From Ruminococcaceae bacterium P7 (GTDB lineage Bacteria > Bacillota > Clostridia > Oscillospirales > Acutalibacteraceae), in NCBI GenBank assembly GCA_900100595.1, contig FMUA01000007.1:1-64000 (forward strand): DNA of 64,000 nucleotides. Reading direction: 5' to 3'. Both the position numbers and the translations under genes were made by a program. Positions 56,737 to 64,000 of the stretch are shown here, in pieces; the first letter of the stretch is position 1; the number at the start of each line of letters is the position of its first letter. The notes under the pieces were generated by a model. The model was not told where the DNA came from and ran no database searches. It was given only the letters and a program-made list of their open reading frames with translations.

Positions 56737-57133
56737 AATAGAAGCGGCTGTAAAAAGCATTGCGGTTGTGACGGATTTTGTAAACGCGGAGCTTGAAAAG
56801 CTTGACTGCCCGCGGAAAGCGAGAACGCAGATCTCGATCGCGATCGACGAGCTGTTCGGAAATATAGCCAAGTACGCTTACACGCCCGACGTCGGCAACG
56901 CCGAGGTGCGGCTTGAGGTTGAGGAAGATCCGCTGTCTGTTATCATCACCTTTATCGACAGCGGGAAGCCGTTTAATCCTCTCGGGCAGGCTCATCCCGA
57001 CACCGCCGCCTCTGCAGAGGAACGTAAAATCGGCGGACTCGGCATATTTTTGGTAAAGAAAACAATGGATATGGTCGAGTATGAGTACAAAGAAGGACAT
57101 AACATTTTGAAAATCAAAAAGCAACTGACATAA
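56723..57133 (+). CDS. RsbW-like anti-sigma factor kinase (GHKL ATPase)
   Basis: This 136-residue serine kinase of the anti-sigma type has the N-box ISIAIDELFGNIAKYAY and the G1 box FIDSGKPFNPLG, then IGGLGIFLVKKTMDMVEYEY (G2). It phosphorylates the STAS antagonist and normally also binds a sigma factor; no sigma factor gene is seen here. It might instead control a different target such as the synthetase operon. Confidence 0.9.
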   Translation: MKELKIEAAVKSIAVVTDFVNAELEKLDCPRKARTQISIAIDELFGNIAKYAYTPDVGNAEVRLEVEEDPLSVIITFIDSGKPFNPLGQAHPDTAASAEERKIGGLGIFLVKKTMDMVEYEYKEGHNILKIKKQLT

Positions 57134-57182
57134 AACCTCAGCACGTCTGAGTTCCAATAAATATCATGTAAGGAGAATTATA

Positions 57183-57485
57183 ATGAACATTAAAAAGAAA
57201 AAGGACGGAAGCGCACTTTCTGTTATCATCTCAGGAAGAATCGATACGAGTACAACGCCCAAGGCGGACGCGGCTATCAACGAAAGTCTTGACGGTGCAG
57301 AGAGCCTGATTCTCGACTTTACGGATGTTGAGTATATTTCTTCGGCAGGTCTGCGGATGCTTCTTTCCCTGCAGAAGAAGATGATGAAAAAGGGCGGAAT
57401 GAAGCTTATTGGCGTTAACGAGGACGTAAACGACGTATTTGAAGTGACGGGCTTTGACGAGATTCTGACTTACGAAAAAAGGTGA
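57183..57485 (+). CDS. STAS-domain anti-sigma factor antagonist (RsbV-like)
   Basis: This 100-residue STAS protein has LILDFTDVEYISSAGLRMLL, with the phosphorylatable Ser in ISSAGLR. It switches between the kinase and a partner depending on phosphorylation. AAGGAGAA precedes the ATG at 57183, and it is directly followed by the NRPS gene. Confidence 0.92.
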   Translation: MNIKKKKDGSALSVIISGRIDTSTTPKADAAINESLDGAESLILDFTDVEYISSAGLRMLLSLQKKMMKKGGMKLIGVNEDVNDVFEVTGFDEILTYEKR

Positions 57486-57490
57486 TTGCT

Positions 57491-60478
57491 ATGACTATTC
57501 TGCAGATGCTTGAAGAATACACAAAGCAAACCCCCAACGCGGCGATTCTCTTTGACGAAGCCCACACGAAAGGCATTACATACGCTCAGCTCGACGATCT
57601 GAGCGGAAGAGTATTCGCCTATCTTTCCGACAAGGGAATCGGCAGGGAGGATTTTGTGCTGATCAATCTTCCGCGCGGCATCATGCCGATTATCGCGATG
57701 ATCGGCGTATGGAAATCGGGCGCGGCGTGGGCGCTGGTCGAGGATACCTACGCTCCGGAGCGCATTGAGTTTATCCGCAGGGACTGCGGCTGCAAAACCG
57801 AGCTTTCCTCCGCCAACTGGGAAGATGTGATGGCGGCCGCTCCCAAAACGGGCTATGTTACCGCTGACGACCACGACGCGGCGTATGCCATTTACACTTC
57901 GGGAACGACAGGAAATCCCAAGGGTGTGCTGCACGAGTACGGCAACCTCAAAAGAGCAATCGACTCCATTGCCGTTGATGGAAAGAATCCCTTTAACGGC
58001 AAAGACAGACTGGCTCTGCTCGCGCCGATGAACTTCGTCGCGTCGGTCATCGTAATCCTGAAGGCGCTCAGCATTTGCGGCGGCAAGACGTTTGTCGTCA
58101 GCTACGCCACGATCAAGAACCCGATGGCGCTCAAAATGTTCTTTGTTGAAAAGCGCATTTCCATCACGTTTTTAACGCCTTCTTACGTCCGTATGCTCGG
58201 CAATCAGACGGGACCGTTCCTTCGCATGCTGTTTGTCGGCAGCGAGCCTGCCAACAACGTATACAACAAAAACCTTGATCTGATCAATATCTATGCCGCG
58301 TCTGAGAGCGGCTTTGCCGTAGGCGTATTCAAAATTGACAGGTCATATGAAACCTGCCCCATCGGAAAACCCGAAACAGAATGTGAGATCACGCTTTATG
58401 CGGAGAACGGCTCCATTGCAGCCGACGGAGAAATCGGCGAGCTGTGCTTTGACAATCCCTTTGTGCGCGGTTACATCAATCTGCCCGAGGAAACCGAAAA
58501 GGCGTTCAAAAACGGAATGTATCACACCGGCGACCTTGCCCGCGTTGATGAAAAAGGTAACTACGTACTGCTCGGACGTTCCGGCGACATGATCAAAATT
58601 AACGGCAACCGCATTGAGCCTGCCGAAATCGAAGCCTCGGTCAAGCAGGTTCTCGGCATCAGCTGGGCGGCGGCGCGCGGATTTGAGGAAAACGGCAAAA
58701 GCTACCTATGCGCGTATTACACGGAGGACGTTGCGGTTGACCCCGACAGGATGCGTGAGGAGCTTTCAAAACGCCTGCCGTATTATATGATTCCCGCGTA
58801 CTATATGAAAATCGACAAGGTTCCGCTCAAGCCAAACGGAAAAATGGACAGAAAAGCGCTGCCCAAGCCCGACGCGTCCGACTTCAAGACCGACTACGCC
58901 GCGCCCGAAAATGAAACGCAGGAGAAGCTCTGCACCGCTATGGCGGCGGTTCTCGGACTCGAGCAGGTCGGCATCAACGACGACTTTTATGAGCTGGGAG
59001 GCGATTCCCTCGGCTCCATCAAGGTGATCACGGAAAGCGACTTGCCCGGACTGAACGCGAGCGAAATCTTCCGCGGAAGAACGCCCAAGAAGATCGCCGC
59101 GCTTTATGAGGAAAACCACGCCAACGACGACGGAGAGGATCCCGTCATCAAGAACGCGCGCGCGATGAAAACCGATCATCCGCTCACCGCCGAGCAGCTG
59201 TATATGGTCGACTATCAGCTTTACACACCGAAATCGACAATGTACAACCTGTTCACGATGATGAAATTCGGAAAGGAAATGTTCGATACGCGAAAGGTGG
59301 CGGATGCTATGCACACCGCTATCCGCAATCACTCCGCGCTGCTTACCACCTTCCGCTTCAACGACGACGGAGAGATCGTCCAGCATTATACGCCGGAGGT
59401 GCTGCAGGATATCCGCGTTGAAAGGCTCAGCGAGTTTGAGTTCAATAATATCAAGGATAATCTGGTGCAGCCGTTTAAGATCATCGGCGGATGTCTCCAC
59501 CGCTGCCGCGTGTTTGAAACCGAGAAATACGGTTATATCTTCTTTGACGTTCATCACACGCTCTTTGACGGAACCTCGCTCAAGGTGTTTATGCAGAATG
59601 TCGGCAAGGCGTTTATGGGTATGCAGCCTGATCCGGATTTGTACTATCTGATTCTGCAGAACCGCGAGGAGGAAGCGAACACCGCGTTCTACGAGGAGAG
59701 CAGACGCTACTTTGAGGAACGCTTTGAAAACATCGAGTGGTCAAGCTATCCCGAACCCGACCACGAATCCCGTGAAAACGAAATGGGCGAGCTTTTCGCG
59801 CCGATCGGAATCGAACAGCCCCAGATGAAGGCGGTGGAGCGTCATTACCGCATCAGCCGCAACGAGTTCTTTATCGCGGTCGCCGTGCTTGCCATTTCCA
59901 TCTACAACAAAAAGGACGACATCAAGCTCTCGTGGATCTATAACGGCCGCGAGGATATGCTGGCAATGAACTCTGTCGGACTGCTTTTCCGCGATCTTCC
60001 TGTCGGCGTCCGTCTCAGAGACGATCTTACCCTTCGTGATTTGTTCTCGGATATTCACGATCAGGTTCAAAAGGGAATCGAGCACAGCTGTTACCCCTAT
60101 GTTGATATCCACAATCAGGCAGGCGGAAACGAGTCGGCATATCTGCTTTATCAGCAGGATATCCGCGACATGGACGGCTTAGATGAAATGGACATTGAAA
60201 CCATTGACATCCGCCAGAATCAGGCAGCGTCGCAGACCATGCTCGATATGGAGATCCTCGACGGCGCTGACGGCTTGGAGCTGATGATCGATTATACCGC
60301 AAGTCTTTATGACGACGAAAGCATGGAGAGCTTCAAGGATATTTTCATCCGTGTTGCCCAAGGTTTGGTAACTCACAACTCTCAGACGGATGTTAACGTC
60401 GGCGAGCTGAGAAAAAAATACAACAACAAAAAGAACTTCTTTGAAACGATCATTGGTATCTTCGGAAGAAAGAGATGA
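57491..60478 (+). CDS. Single-module nonribosomal peptide synthetase, A-T-C order
   Basis: This 995-residue enzyme has an adenylation domain (residues 1-465: YTSGTTGNPKGVLHEYGN, NIYAASESG, YHTGDLARVDEKG, KINGNRIEPAEIEA, KVPLKPNGKMDRKAL), a carrier domain (about 480-550, Ser in DDFYELGGDSLGSIKVI) and a condensation domain (about 560-985) with an intact HHTLFDG at 688. The Asp that holds the alpha-amino group (FDAS in GrsA) reads FVAS, so the substrate may not be an ordinary alpha-amino acid. With C last, the loaded acyl group would be passed to an external amine or alcohol. Start ATG 57491 follows AAAGGTG. The product is unknown. Confidence 0.88.
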   Translation: MTILQMLEEYTKQTPNAAILFDEAHTKGITYAQLDDLSGRVFAYLSDKGIGREDFVLINLPRGIMPIIAMIGVWKSGAAWALVEDTYAPERIEFIRRDCGCKTELSSANWEDVMAAAPKTGYVTADDHDAAYAIYTSGTTGNPKGVLHEYGNLKRAIDSIAVDGKNPFNGKDRLALLAPMNFVASVIVILKALSICGGKTFVVSYATIKNPMALKMFFVEKRISITFLTPSYVRMLGNQTGPFLRMLFVGSEPANNVYNKNLDLINIYAASESGFAVGVFKIDRSYETCPIGKPETECEITLYAENGSIAADGEIGELCFDNPFVRGYINLPEETEKAFKNGMYHTGDLARVDEKGNYVLLGRSGDMIKINGNRIEPAEIEASVKQVLGISWAAARGFEENGKSYLCAYYTEDVAVDPDRMREELSKRLPYYMIPAYYMKIDKVPLKPNGKMDRKALPKPDASDFKTDYAAPENETQEKLCTAMAAVLGLEQVGINDDFYELGGDSLGSIKVITESDLPGLNASEIFRGRTPKKIAALYEENHANDDGEDPVIKNARAMKTDHPLTAEQLYMVDYQLYTPKSTMYNLFTMMKFGKEMFDTRKVADAMHTAIRNHSALLTTFRFNDDGEIVQHYTPEVLQDIRVERLSEFEFNNIKDNLVQPFKIIGGCLHRCRVFETEKYGYIFFDVHHTLFDGTSLKVFMQNVGKAFMGMQPDPDLYYLILQNREEEANTAFYEESRRYFEERFENIEWSSYPEPDHESRENEMGELFAPIGIEQPQMKAVERHYRISRNEFFIAVAVLAISIYNKKDDIKLSWIYNGREDMLAMNSVGLLFRDLPVGVRLRDDLTLRDLFSDIHDQVQKGIEHSCYPYVDIHNQAGGNESAYLLYQQDIRDMDGLDEMDIETIDIRQNQAASQTMLDMEILDGADGLELMIDYTASLYDDESMESFKDIFIRVAQGLVTHNSQTDVNVGELRKKYNNKKNFFETIIGIFGRKR

Positions 60479-60504
60479 CTGTTTCAAAAGGAAAAGGAGA
60501 TCAC

Positions 60505-62187
60505 ATGAAACCCTTGTTAACTTATTCAAAAAAGACCCTTTGTCTGCTGTTAGCGCTTATTCTGACGGCAGCCTTTATACCGGCGGTATACGCGGCTGAA
60601 CCCGAGGATGCGCTGATAAAAGGCACGTTTACCATGACGACCTTTGACGGCTTTGATCCCGGCGAGCAGACCTACTATTACAGCGACAGCTATTTTACCG
60701 CATCCGGCAAAGAATCCAACGAACATCTGCGCACCATGTCCGCCGCGCTGGTTTTTCCGGTAAGAGGAAGCTCGGACACTCCCGCTGAAACCTTTGGCGC
60801 GATTCTGAGCGAAATCGGTTTTCAGGATATCACAACCTATGATCTGGAGCATACCTCTCTTGATACAATGGGAATGATTTTGGCGCATAAGTCCGTTCAC
60901 GGAAAAGAGGTCGTTGCCGTTGTGCTCAGAGGCGATAAGTACGAGCATGAGATGGCGGCAAACATGATCGCGGGAACCGAGGGTGATATCCAAGCGTTTG
61001 CGGACGCAGAGGCTCTCGTGGAAAGCCGCGTCAGCGCGTATCTTGCCGAACACGGTATCGCCTCGGCAAAGTACTGGGTAACGTCATACAGCCGCTCCGG
61101 CGCTGTGGCAAATCTTTTTGGCAGAGAGCTTAACAAAACGCCCGAAAGGTTCTATACCTCCGCAGATGATATTTATGTTTATACCTTTGAGACGGTCAAA
61201 GGCTCCGCCGACGACACCGTTTATGAGAATATCCATCAAATTATCGACCGGCGCGATCTGATCTCCTATGTGTATCCCGGGGAATGGGGTCTGAATAATA
61301 ACGGCGTTACCGAGTATATCGGCACTACGGACGATATGGTCATGCTGAAAAAATTTGATTTGTTCAGCGAGAACCGCATGGCGGATTATCAGGAAATGAA
61401 CCTTGTCGATTATCTGAACGAGCTGGACTCCTTCCTTTCACAAAACCTCAGCCGCGAAACCTTCGCGGAGAAGCTCGGCTTACCTCTTTCAAGAGTCCTC
61501 AATATTTATTTCGACCTTGATGAAACGCAAAGAGCAAAGGTGCTCCCGTTCTTTCAGCAGACGTTCAACGATATGATGAACGACTTTCGCACCTCGTCGA
61601 CCTTATTTGCCGCGCTGCTGAATCCTGATTCGCAGGAGAACATCGATAATCTCTATGCGCTGATCGTCAACTATCTTGACAAGAATGCCGAAGAAATCGG
61701 TAATCCCTTTGACGATGAAAGCTATGAAATCGTTAAGGCTTCTCTGAGGACGATGCTTGAACCGCTGCTTCCGTTAATCAAGGCGGATTTCTTTGCAACG
61801 ATTGACAAAGGCGACGGAAATGAACCCGAAAATGTTCCGCTGTACCATTTTTTGACGCTCGTCGGTAACCTTCCATACATTATAAAGAATCACTTCAACT
61901 ATAATGTGTTCAACGAACTCAAGGCGCTGGATTCTTACTATTCCGAACGCAAAGACGACGTCTTACGCGGCGACGCGGACGGCGACGGAAAAATAACGAT
62001 TTCAGACGCGACAATGATACAGGAATACATTGCGGATTATGATATGCCCGATCAGTTTCAGATAAGGGCATGCGACGTCAACGGAGACGGAAGCATCAAT
62101 ATCAGCGACACTACCGAAATCCAGCGTTTTCTCGCGGATTGCGGCAATCCCTATCACATAGGCGAATCTGTCGCTGTCAAGGATTAG
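60505..62187 (+). CDS. Secreted lipase-like protein with type I dockerin
   Basis: This 560-residue secreted protein has a signal peptide (KKTLCLLLALILTAAFIPAVYA), a lipase-3/alpha-beta-hydrolase-like domain with VAVVLRGDKYEHEMAAN and the likely nucleophile elbow YWVTSYSRSGAVANLFGREL, and a C-terminal dockerin of two EF-hand-like repeats: DADGDGKITISDATMIQEYI and DVNGDGSINISDTTEIQRFL. The dockerin would dock it to a cohesin scaffold, as in ruminococcal cellulosomes or amylosomes. ATG 60505 has AAAGGAG upstream. It is 26 bases after the NRPS gene in the same unit, so it may act on the NRPS product or its target. Confidence 0.85.
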   Translation: MKPLLTYSKKTLCLLLALILTAAFIPAVYAAEPEDALIKGTFTMTTFDGFDPGEQTYYYSDSYFTASGKESNEHLRTMSAALVFPVRGSSDTPAETFGAILSEIGFQDITTYDLEHTSLDTMGMILAHKSVHGKEVVAVVLRGDKYEHEMAANMIAGTEGDIQAFADAEALVESRVSAYLAEHGIASAKYWVTSYSRSGAVANLFGRELNKTPERFYTSADDIYVYTFETVKGSADDTVYENIHQIIDRRDLISYVYPGEWGLNNNGVTEYIGTTDDMVMLKKFDLFSENRMADYQEMNLVDYLNELDSFLSQNLSRETFAEKLGLPLSRVLNIYFDLDETQRAKVLPFFQQTFNDMMNDFRTSSTLFAALLNPDSQENIDNLYALIVNYLDKNAEEIGNPFDDESYEIVKASLRTMLEPLLPLIKADFFATIDKGDGNEPENVPLYHFLTLVGNLPYIIKNHFNYNVFNELKALDSYYSERKDDVLRGDADGDGKITISDATMIQEYIADYDMPDQFQIRACDVNGDGSINISDTTEIQRFLADCGNPYHIGESVAVKD

Positions 62188-62194
62188 TAAAAAC

Positions 62195-62236
62195 GGCTGC
62201 CGCCAATCGAAGAATTGAGCGGCAGCCTTTGGCTTT
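62195..62236 (+). terminator. Terminator of the NRPS operon
   Basis: GGCTGCCGC (62195-62203) pairs with GCGGCAGCC (62219-62227), followed by TTTGGCTTT. The stretch 62237-62386 shows no gene. Confidence 0.75.
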
Positions 62237-62386
62237 GAACAAAATATTCTATTTTAGAATTATCAGAGGTGGTCGATCGGCTTTCCTTATCCGTTTTTCT
62301 TCCACGGGCAGATAACCGGTGCATGTCAGCTTGTCAAAATGTTATCGCCCTTCCCTGATAAACGGTAAGGAAACGGATTGATGCCG

Positions 62387-62494
62387 TTATGACCTGTCGG
62401 GATTTATTGTTTCGTGCTCATCGCCGCCGGTGGTAATTACATCCTCATGGTCGAAGGCAGTAATAATCAATTCAAGTCTTTCGTACAATTCCAT
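62387..62494 (-). CDS. Small protein of 35 residues downstream of surface protein
   Basis: ATG 62494 follows GGAGGAG at good spacing, 15 bases after the stop of the surface-protein fragment. The product (MELYERLELIITAFDHEDVI, then TTGGDEHETINPDRS) is acidic and has no family I recognise. A good ribosome binding site and tight linkage support a real small gene. Confidence 0.5.
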   Translation of the reverse strand: MELYERLELIITAFDHEDVITTGGDEHETINPDRS

Positions 62495-62509
62495 AATTAC
62501 CGCTCCTCC

Positions 62510-63247
62510 TTATTCCGAAACCGTTTGTTTGACCGAGTTTCCTATGTCATAAAGATAGAAATAAACAGGTTCCGTTATCTCAAATCCATCTTCTTTATCA
62601 GTATTCCATACGTAGTAGTAGGCGCGAAGGACAAGGTGTCTTGCGGGTTCGGAGTTGATGAAGGAAATAACCCTGTCAACACGGTTGTGGTTGTTATACT
62701 TATCGTTTGCGACCGCGTAGCAGAAGTAGCGGTGCTCGGTACCGGTGAGCGTTCCGCCATTTGCCAGTTTCTTCGCATTTTCGTTACTCAGAACATCGCC
62801 GCTTGGATAAACGGCAGTTGTTTTATCGTCGTCGGAGAGCGTTTCGCCATCCTCATCCTGCTTTGTGAGCATGATGTTCGGATCATATTCAACGATCAGA
62901 CCTGTCTTGTAGTTGTCTGTCACCGCGTTGTCATACTTTGGATTCAGCAGCTTGCCGTCCTTCTCCATATAGGCAAGGATGAAGTCGGCATAAAGCTTAT
63001 CAACCGGTTGTCCGGCGGCATCCTTCGTCTGCTCGCGGCTGTAGGACGCGTCGCTGATAAACAGCCTTTGCGCTTCCGCCGTATAGCAGGCTGTCACGGT
63101 GATATCGCCTGTGGCGCGCAGGTCAAACGCGCGGTCAAAGCATTTGGCAATCTCCTTTCCGGCAGCGGTTTCTTTGACGCTCCAGTAGGCGAAGGGATTG
63201 CCGTTGTCGCTCTCGGGCGCCTCAACAAACTTGCCGTTCGGCATCAT
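62510..63247 (-). pseudogene. Surface protein, C-terminal part (5'-truncated)
   Basis: This 245-residue frame lacks a signal peptide. Just upstream of 63247 a relative-looking RSYTAKNGTLND continues in another frame, so the 5' end is lost by frameshift or deletion. The body (FDRAFDLRATGDITVTACYTA, RYFCYAVANDKYNNHNRVDR, RAYYYVWNTDKEDGFEIT) resembles C-terminal parts of large repeat-bearing surface proteins of ruminococci. It has no catalytic motif. Confidence 0.6.
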
Positions 63248-63274
63248 TCAGTGTACCGTTTTTCGCGGTATAAC

Positions 63275-63459
63275 TACGGCTCTCAGAAACAAGCGCGGTA
63301 ACGGACGGCAGCGGCAAGGCTGAATTCACCGTTTACGGCGCGGATATCGGCACCGCCGACCTGAGCTTCACCGTCGACGGCACAGCCGTCGACACGACCG
63401 TGAAGGTGATTGTTGCCGCAGAGGAAGCGGAAATCATCGATACGCCGGGACAAACATAG
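63275..63459 (+). pseudogene. Ig-like surface protein fragment cut by a MITE
   Basis: On the plus strand 61 codons read as a bacterial Ig-like domain end: SAVTDGSGKAEFTVYGADIG, FTVDGTAVDTTVKVIVAAEE, then IIDTPGQT and TAG. The stop straddles the first base of the MITE at 63459, so the insertion ended the frame. The 5' part is absent. Confidence 0.6.
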
Positions 63460-63619
63460 GGAACCTCTAAAAATTCCTTACCGCGCATAGGCACGGAATC
63501 TTCACGGCATCATCTTGCCAAATCTCCTTGAAATACGTCAGTATTCCTGCGGAGCTTTGACAATATTCTGCCATAAATCTTCCGCGCTTCTGCACGACAT
63601 TGAATTATTAGAGATTCCC
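63459..63619. mobile_element. 161-bp MITE, copy 3 (inverted)
   Basis: It begins GGGAACCTCTAAAAATTCC and ends in the complement of GGGAATCTCTAATAATTC; relative to copies 1 and 2 it is inverted. Flanks are CATA and ATAA. Confidence 0.85.
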
Positions 63620-63641
63620 ATAAACAGATAAAATGAAAAAC

Positions 63642-63670
63642 GGCAGCCCTGTCACAAAGGCAGGGCTGCC
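63642..63670 (-). terminator. Terminator of the polyferredoxin gene
   Basis: GGCAGCCCTG pairs with CAGGGCTGCC over 10 bp with a 9-base loop; on the minus strand GTTTTTC follows. It could work weakly in the other direction too. Confidence 0.8.
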
Positions 63671-63695
63671 ATAGTTTTATTTACGGAACCGAATA

Positions 63696-64000
63696 TCACA
63701 GCGCTTTTTTCGGACATTCCTTTGTGCATTCAAAGCACAGGATACACTCCGTGCCGTTTTTGCGCTTTCTGGAGTTGTCCGTCATGTCAACGTCCATCGG
63801 GCAAACCTTTTTGCACTTGCCGCAGGAAACGCATTTCGACTTGTCGCACGTGATTCTGAAGAGAGCGAAATAGCTCATCGGCTTCAGGAAAACCGTTATC
63901 GGGCAGATATATTTGCAGAACGCGCGGTTATCCTTGAACGCGAACGCGAGGATAATACCGACCGCGTAGTACAGCACATTTCCGATAATAAACGACCAGA
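63696..64000 (-). CDS. NapH/polyferredoxin-type 4Fe-4S membrane protein, C-terminal part
   Basis: The gene is open at the right window edge. The visible 101 codons include part of a membrane segment (IIGNVLYYAVGIILAFAF), the CKYICP motif and two 4Fe-4S sets, CVSCGKCKKVCPMDVDM and CILCFECTKECP. This is the arrangement of NapH/YccM/CcoG-like membrane polyferredoxins that pass electrons across or along the membrane. The partner cannot be identified from this window. Confidence 0.8.
   Translation of the reverse strand, partial: WSFIIGNVLYYAVGIILAFAFKDNRAFCKYICPITVFLKPMSYFALFRITCDKSKCVSCGKCKKVCPMDVDMTDNSRKRKNGTECILCFECTKECPKKAL

Overview
The window looks like the chromosome of an anaerobic gut or rumen Firmicute of the Clostridia, most likely Oscillospiraceae/Ruminococcaceae. 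The reasons are a type I dockerin on a secreted lipase-like protein, a four-subunit 2-oxoacid:ferredoxin oxidoreductase, an LL-diaminopimelate aminotransferase, a CD3324-type regulator, AGGAGG-type ribosome binding sites and roughly 50% GC. No rRNA, tRNA, CRISPR array or complete insertion sequence was seen.

Left part (1-7.8 kb). The 3' end of dapL is followed by a plus-strand operon: a circularly permuted ATP-grasp, an alpha-E protein, a transglutaminase-like protein, an M14 deacylase, a second M14 copy that has lost its visible metal and catalytic residues, and a C26 gamma-glutamyl hydrolase. This looks like an uncharacterised amide-bond making and breaking system. Next comes a scar in which a phage MuF/JAB-like gene is joined to a recD2-like helicase remnant.

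Sulfur island (7.8-36.4 kb). Nearly everything here concerns sulfur. One long minus-strand operon runs from a promoter at 16.6 kb through a Cys-rich leader peptide, an attenuator, a CC-motif lipoprotein and an SsuABC-type importer into a 2-oxoacid:ferredoxin oxidoreductase, a PaaK-like CoA ligase and an aminotransferase. A second unit carries cysK, another Cys-rich leader with attenuator, a methyltransferase, luxS, mccB, mccA and an amidohydrolase (SAM recycling and reverse transsulfuration). A third carries gshA, an EgtC-like class II amidotransferase, a second glutamate-cysteine ligase-family protein, nadA, cysE, a HydE-like radical SAM protein, two small unknown proteins, a ThiS-like protein and a truncated ThiF. 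Then come metY, a LysR regulator, and two IscR-like Rrf2 regulators, one divergent from a second cysK and one from a cysteine desulfurase and IscU. Three promoter regions (ABC operon, cysK, metY) share a 30-bp LysR-type site, and several carry CCTA-N8/9-TAGG palindromes that suit the Rrf2 proteins.

Middle part (36.4-47.7 kb). This is accessory and partly decaying: a two-repeat SPOR-like lipoprotein, an acetolactate-decarboxylase lipoprotein with a truncated copy, an SDF symporter with an anti-sigma-kinase-like N-terminus, membrane proteins, a BASS transporter whose tail is encoded by a MITE, and deletion pseudogenes. A 161-bp MITE family (TIR GGGAAYCTCTAA, TTAT/ATAA target duplications) has three full copies, a 60-bp derivative and a 20-bp scar. 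A separate TA-flanked MITE lies at 27.4 kb.

Right part (47.7-64 kb). The pair at 47.8-49.3 kb is the best candidate for an undescribed system: a radical SAM/SPASM enzyme directly downstream of a 147-residue protein with four YAGP motifs spaced 26, 26 and 13 residues, a possible RiPP precursor. It is followed divergently by a choloylglycine-hydrolase-family enzyme and a secreted esterase. At 55.2-62.2 kb a SpoIIE phosphatase, anti-sigma kinase and STAS protein lead an operon with a one-module A-T-C nonribosomal peptide synthetase and a dockerin-bearing lipase-like protein. The window ends in surface-protein fragments, a MITE and the 3' part of a polyferredoxin gene.
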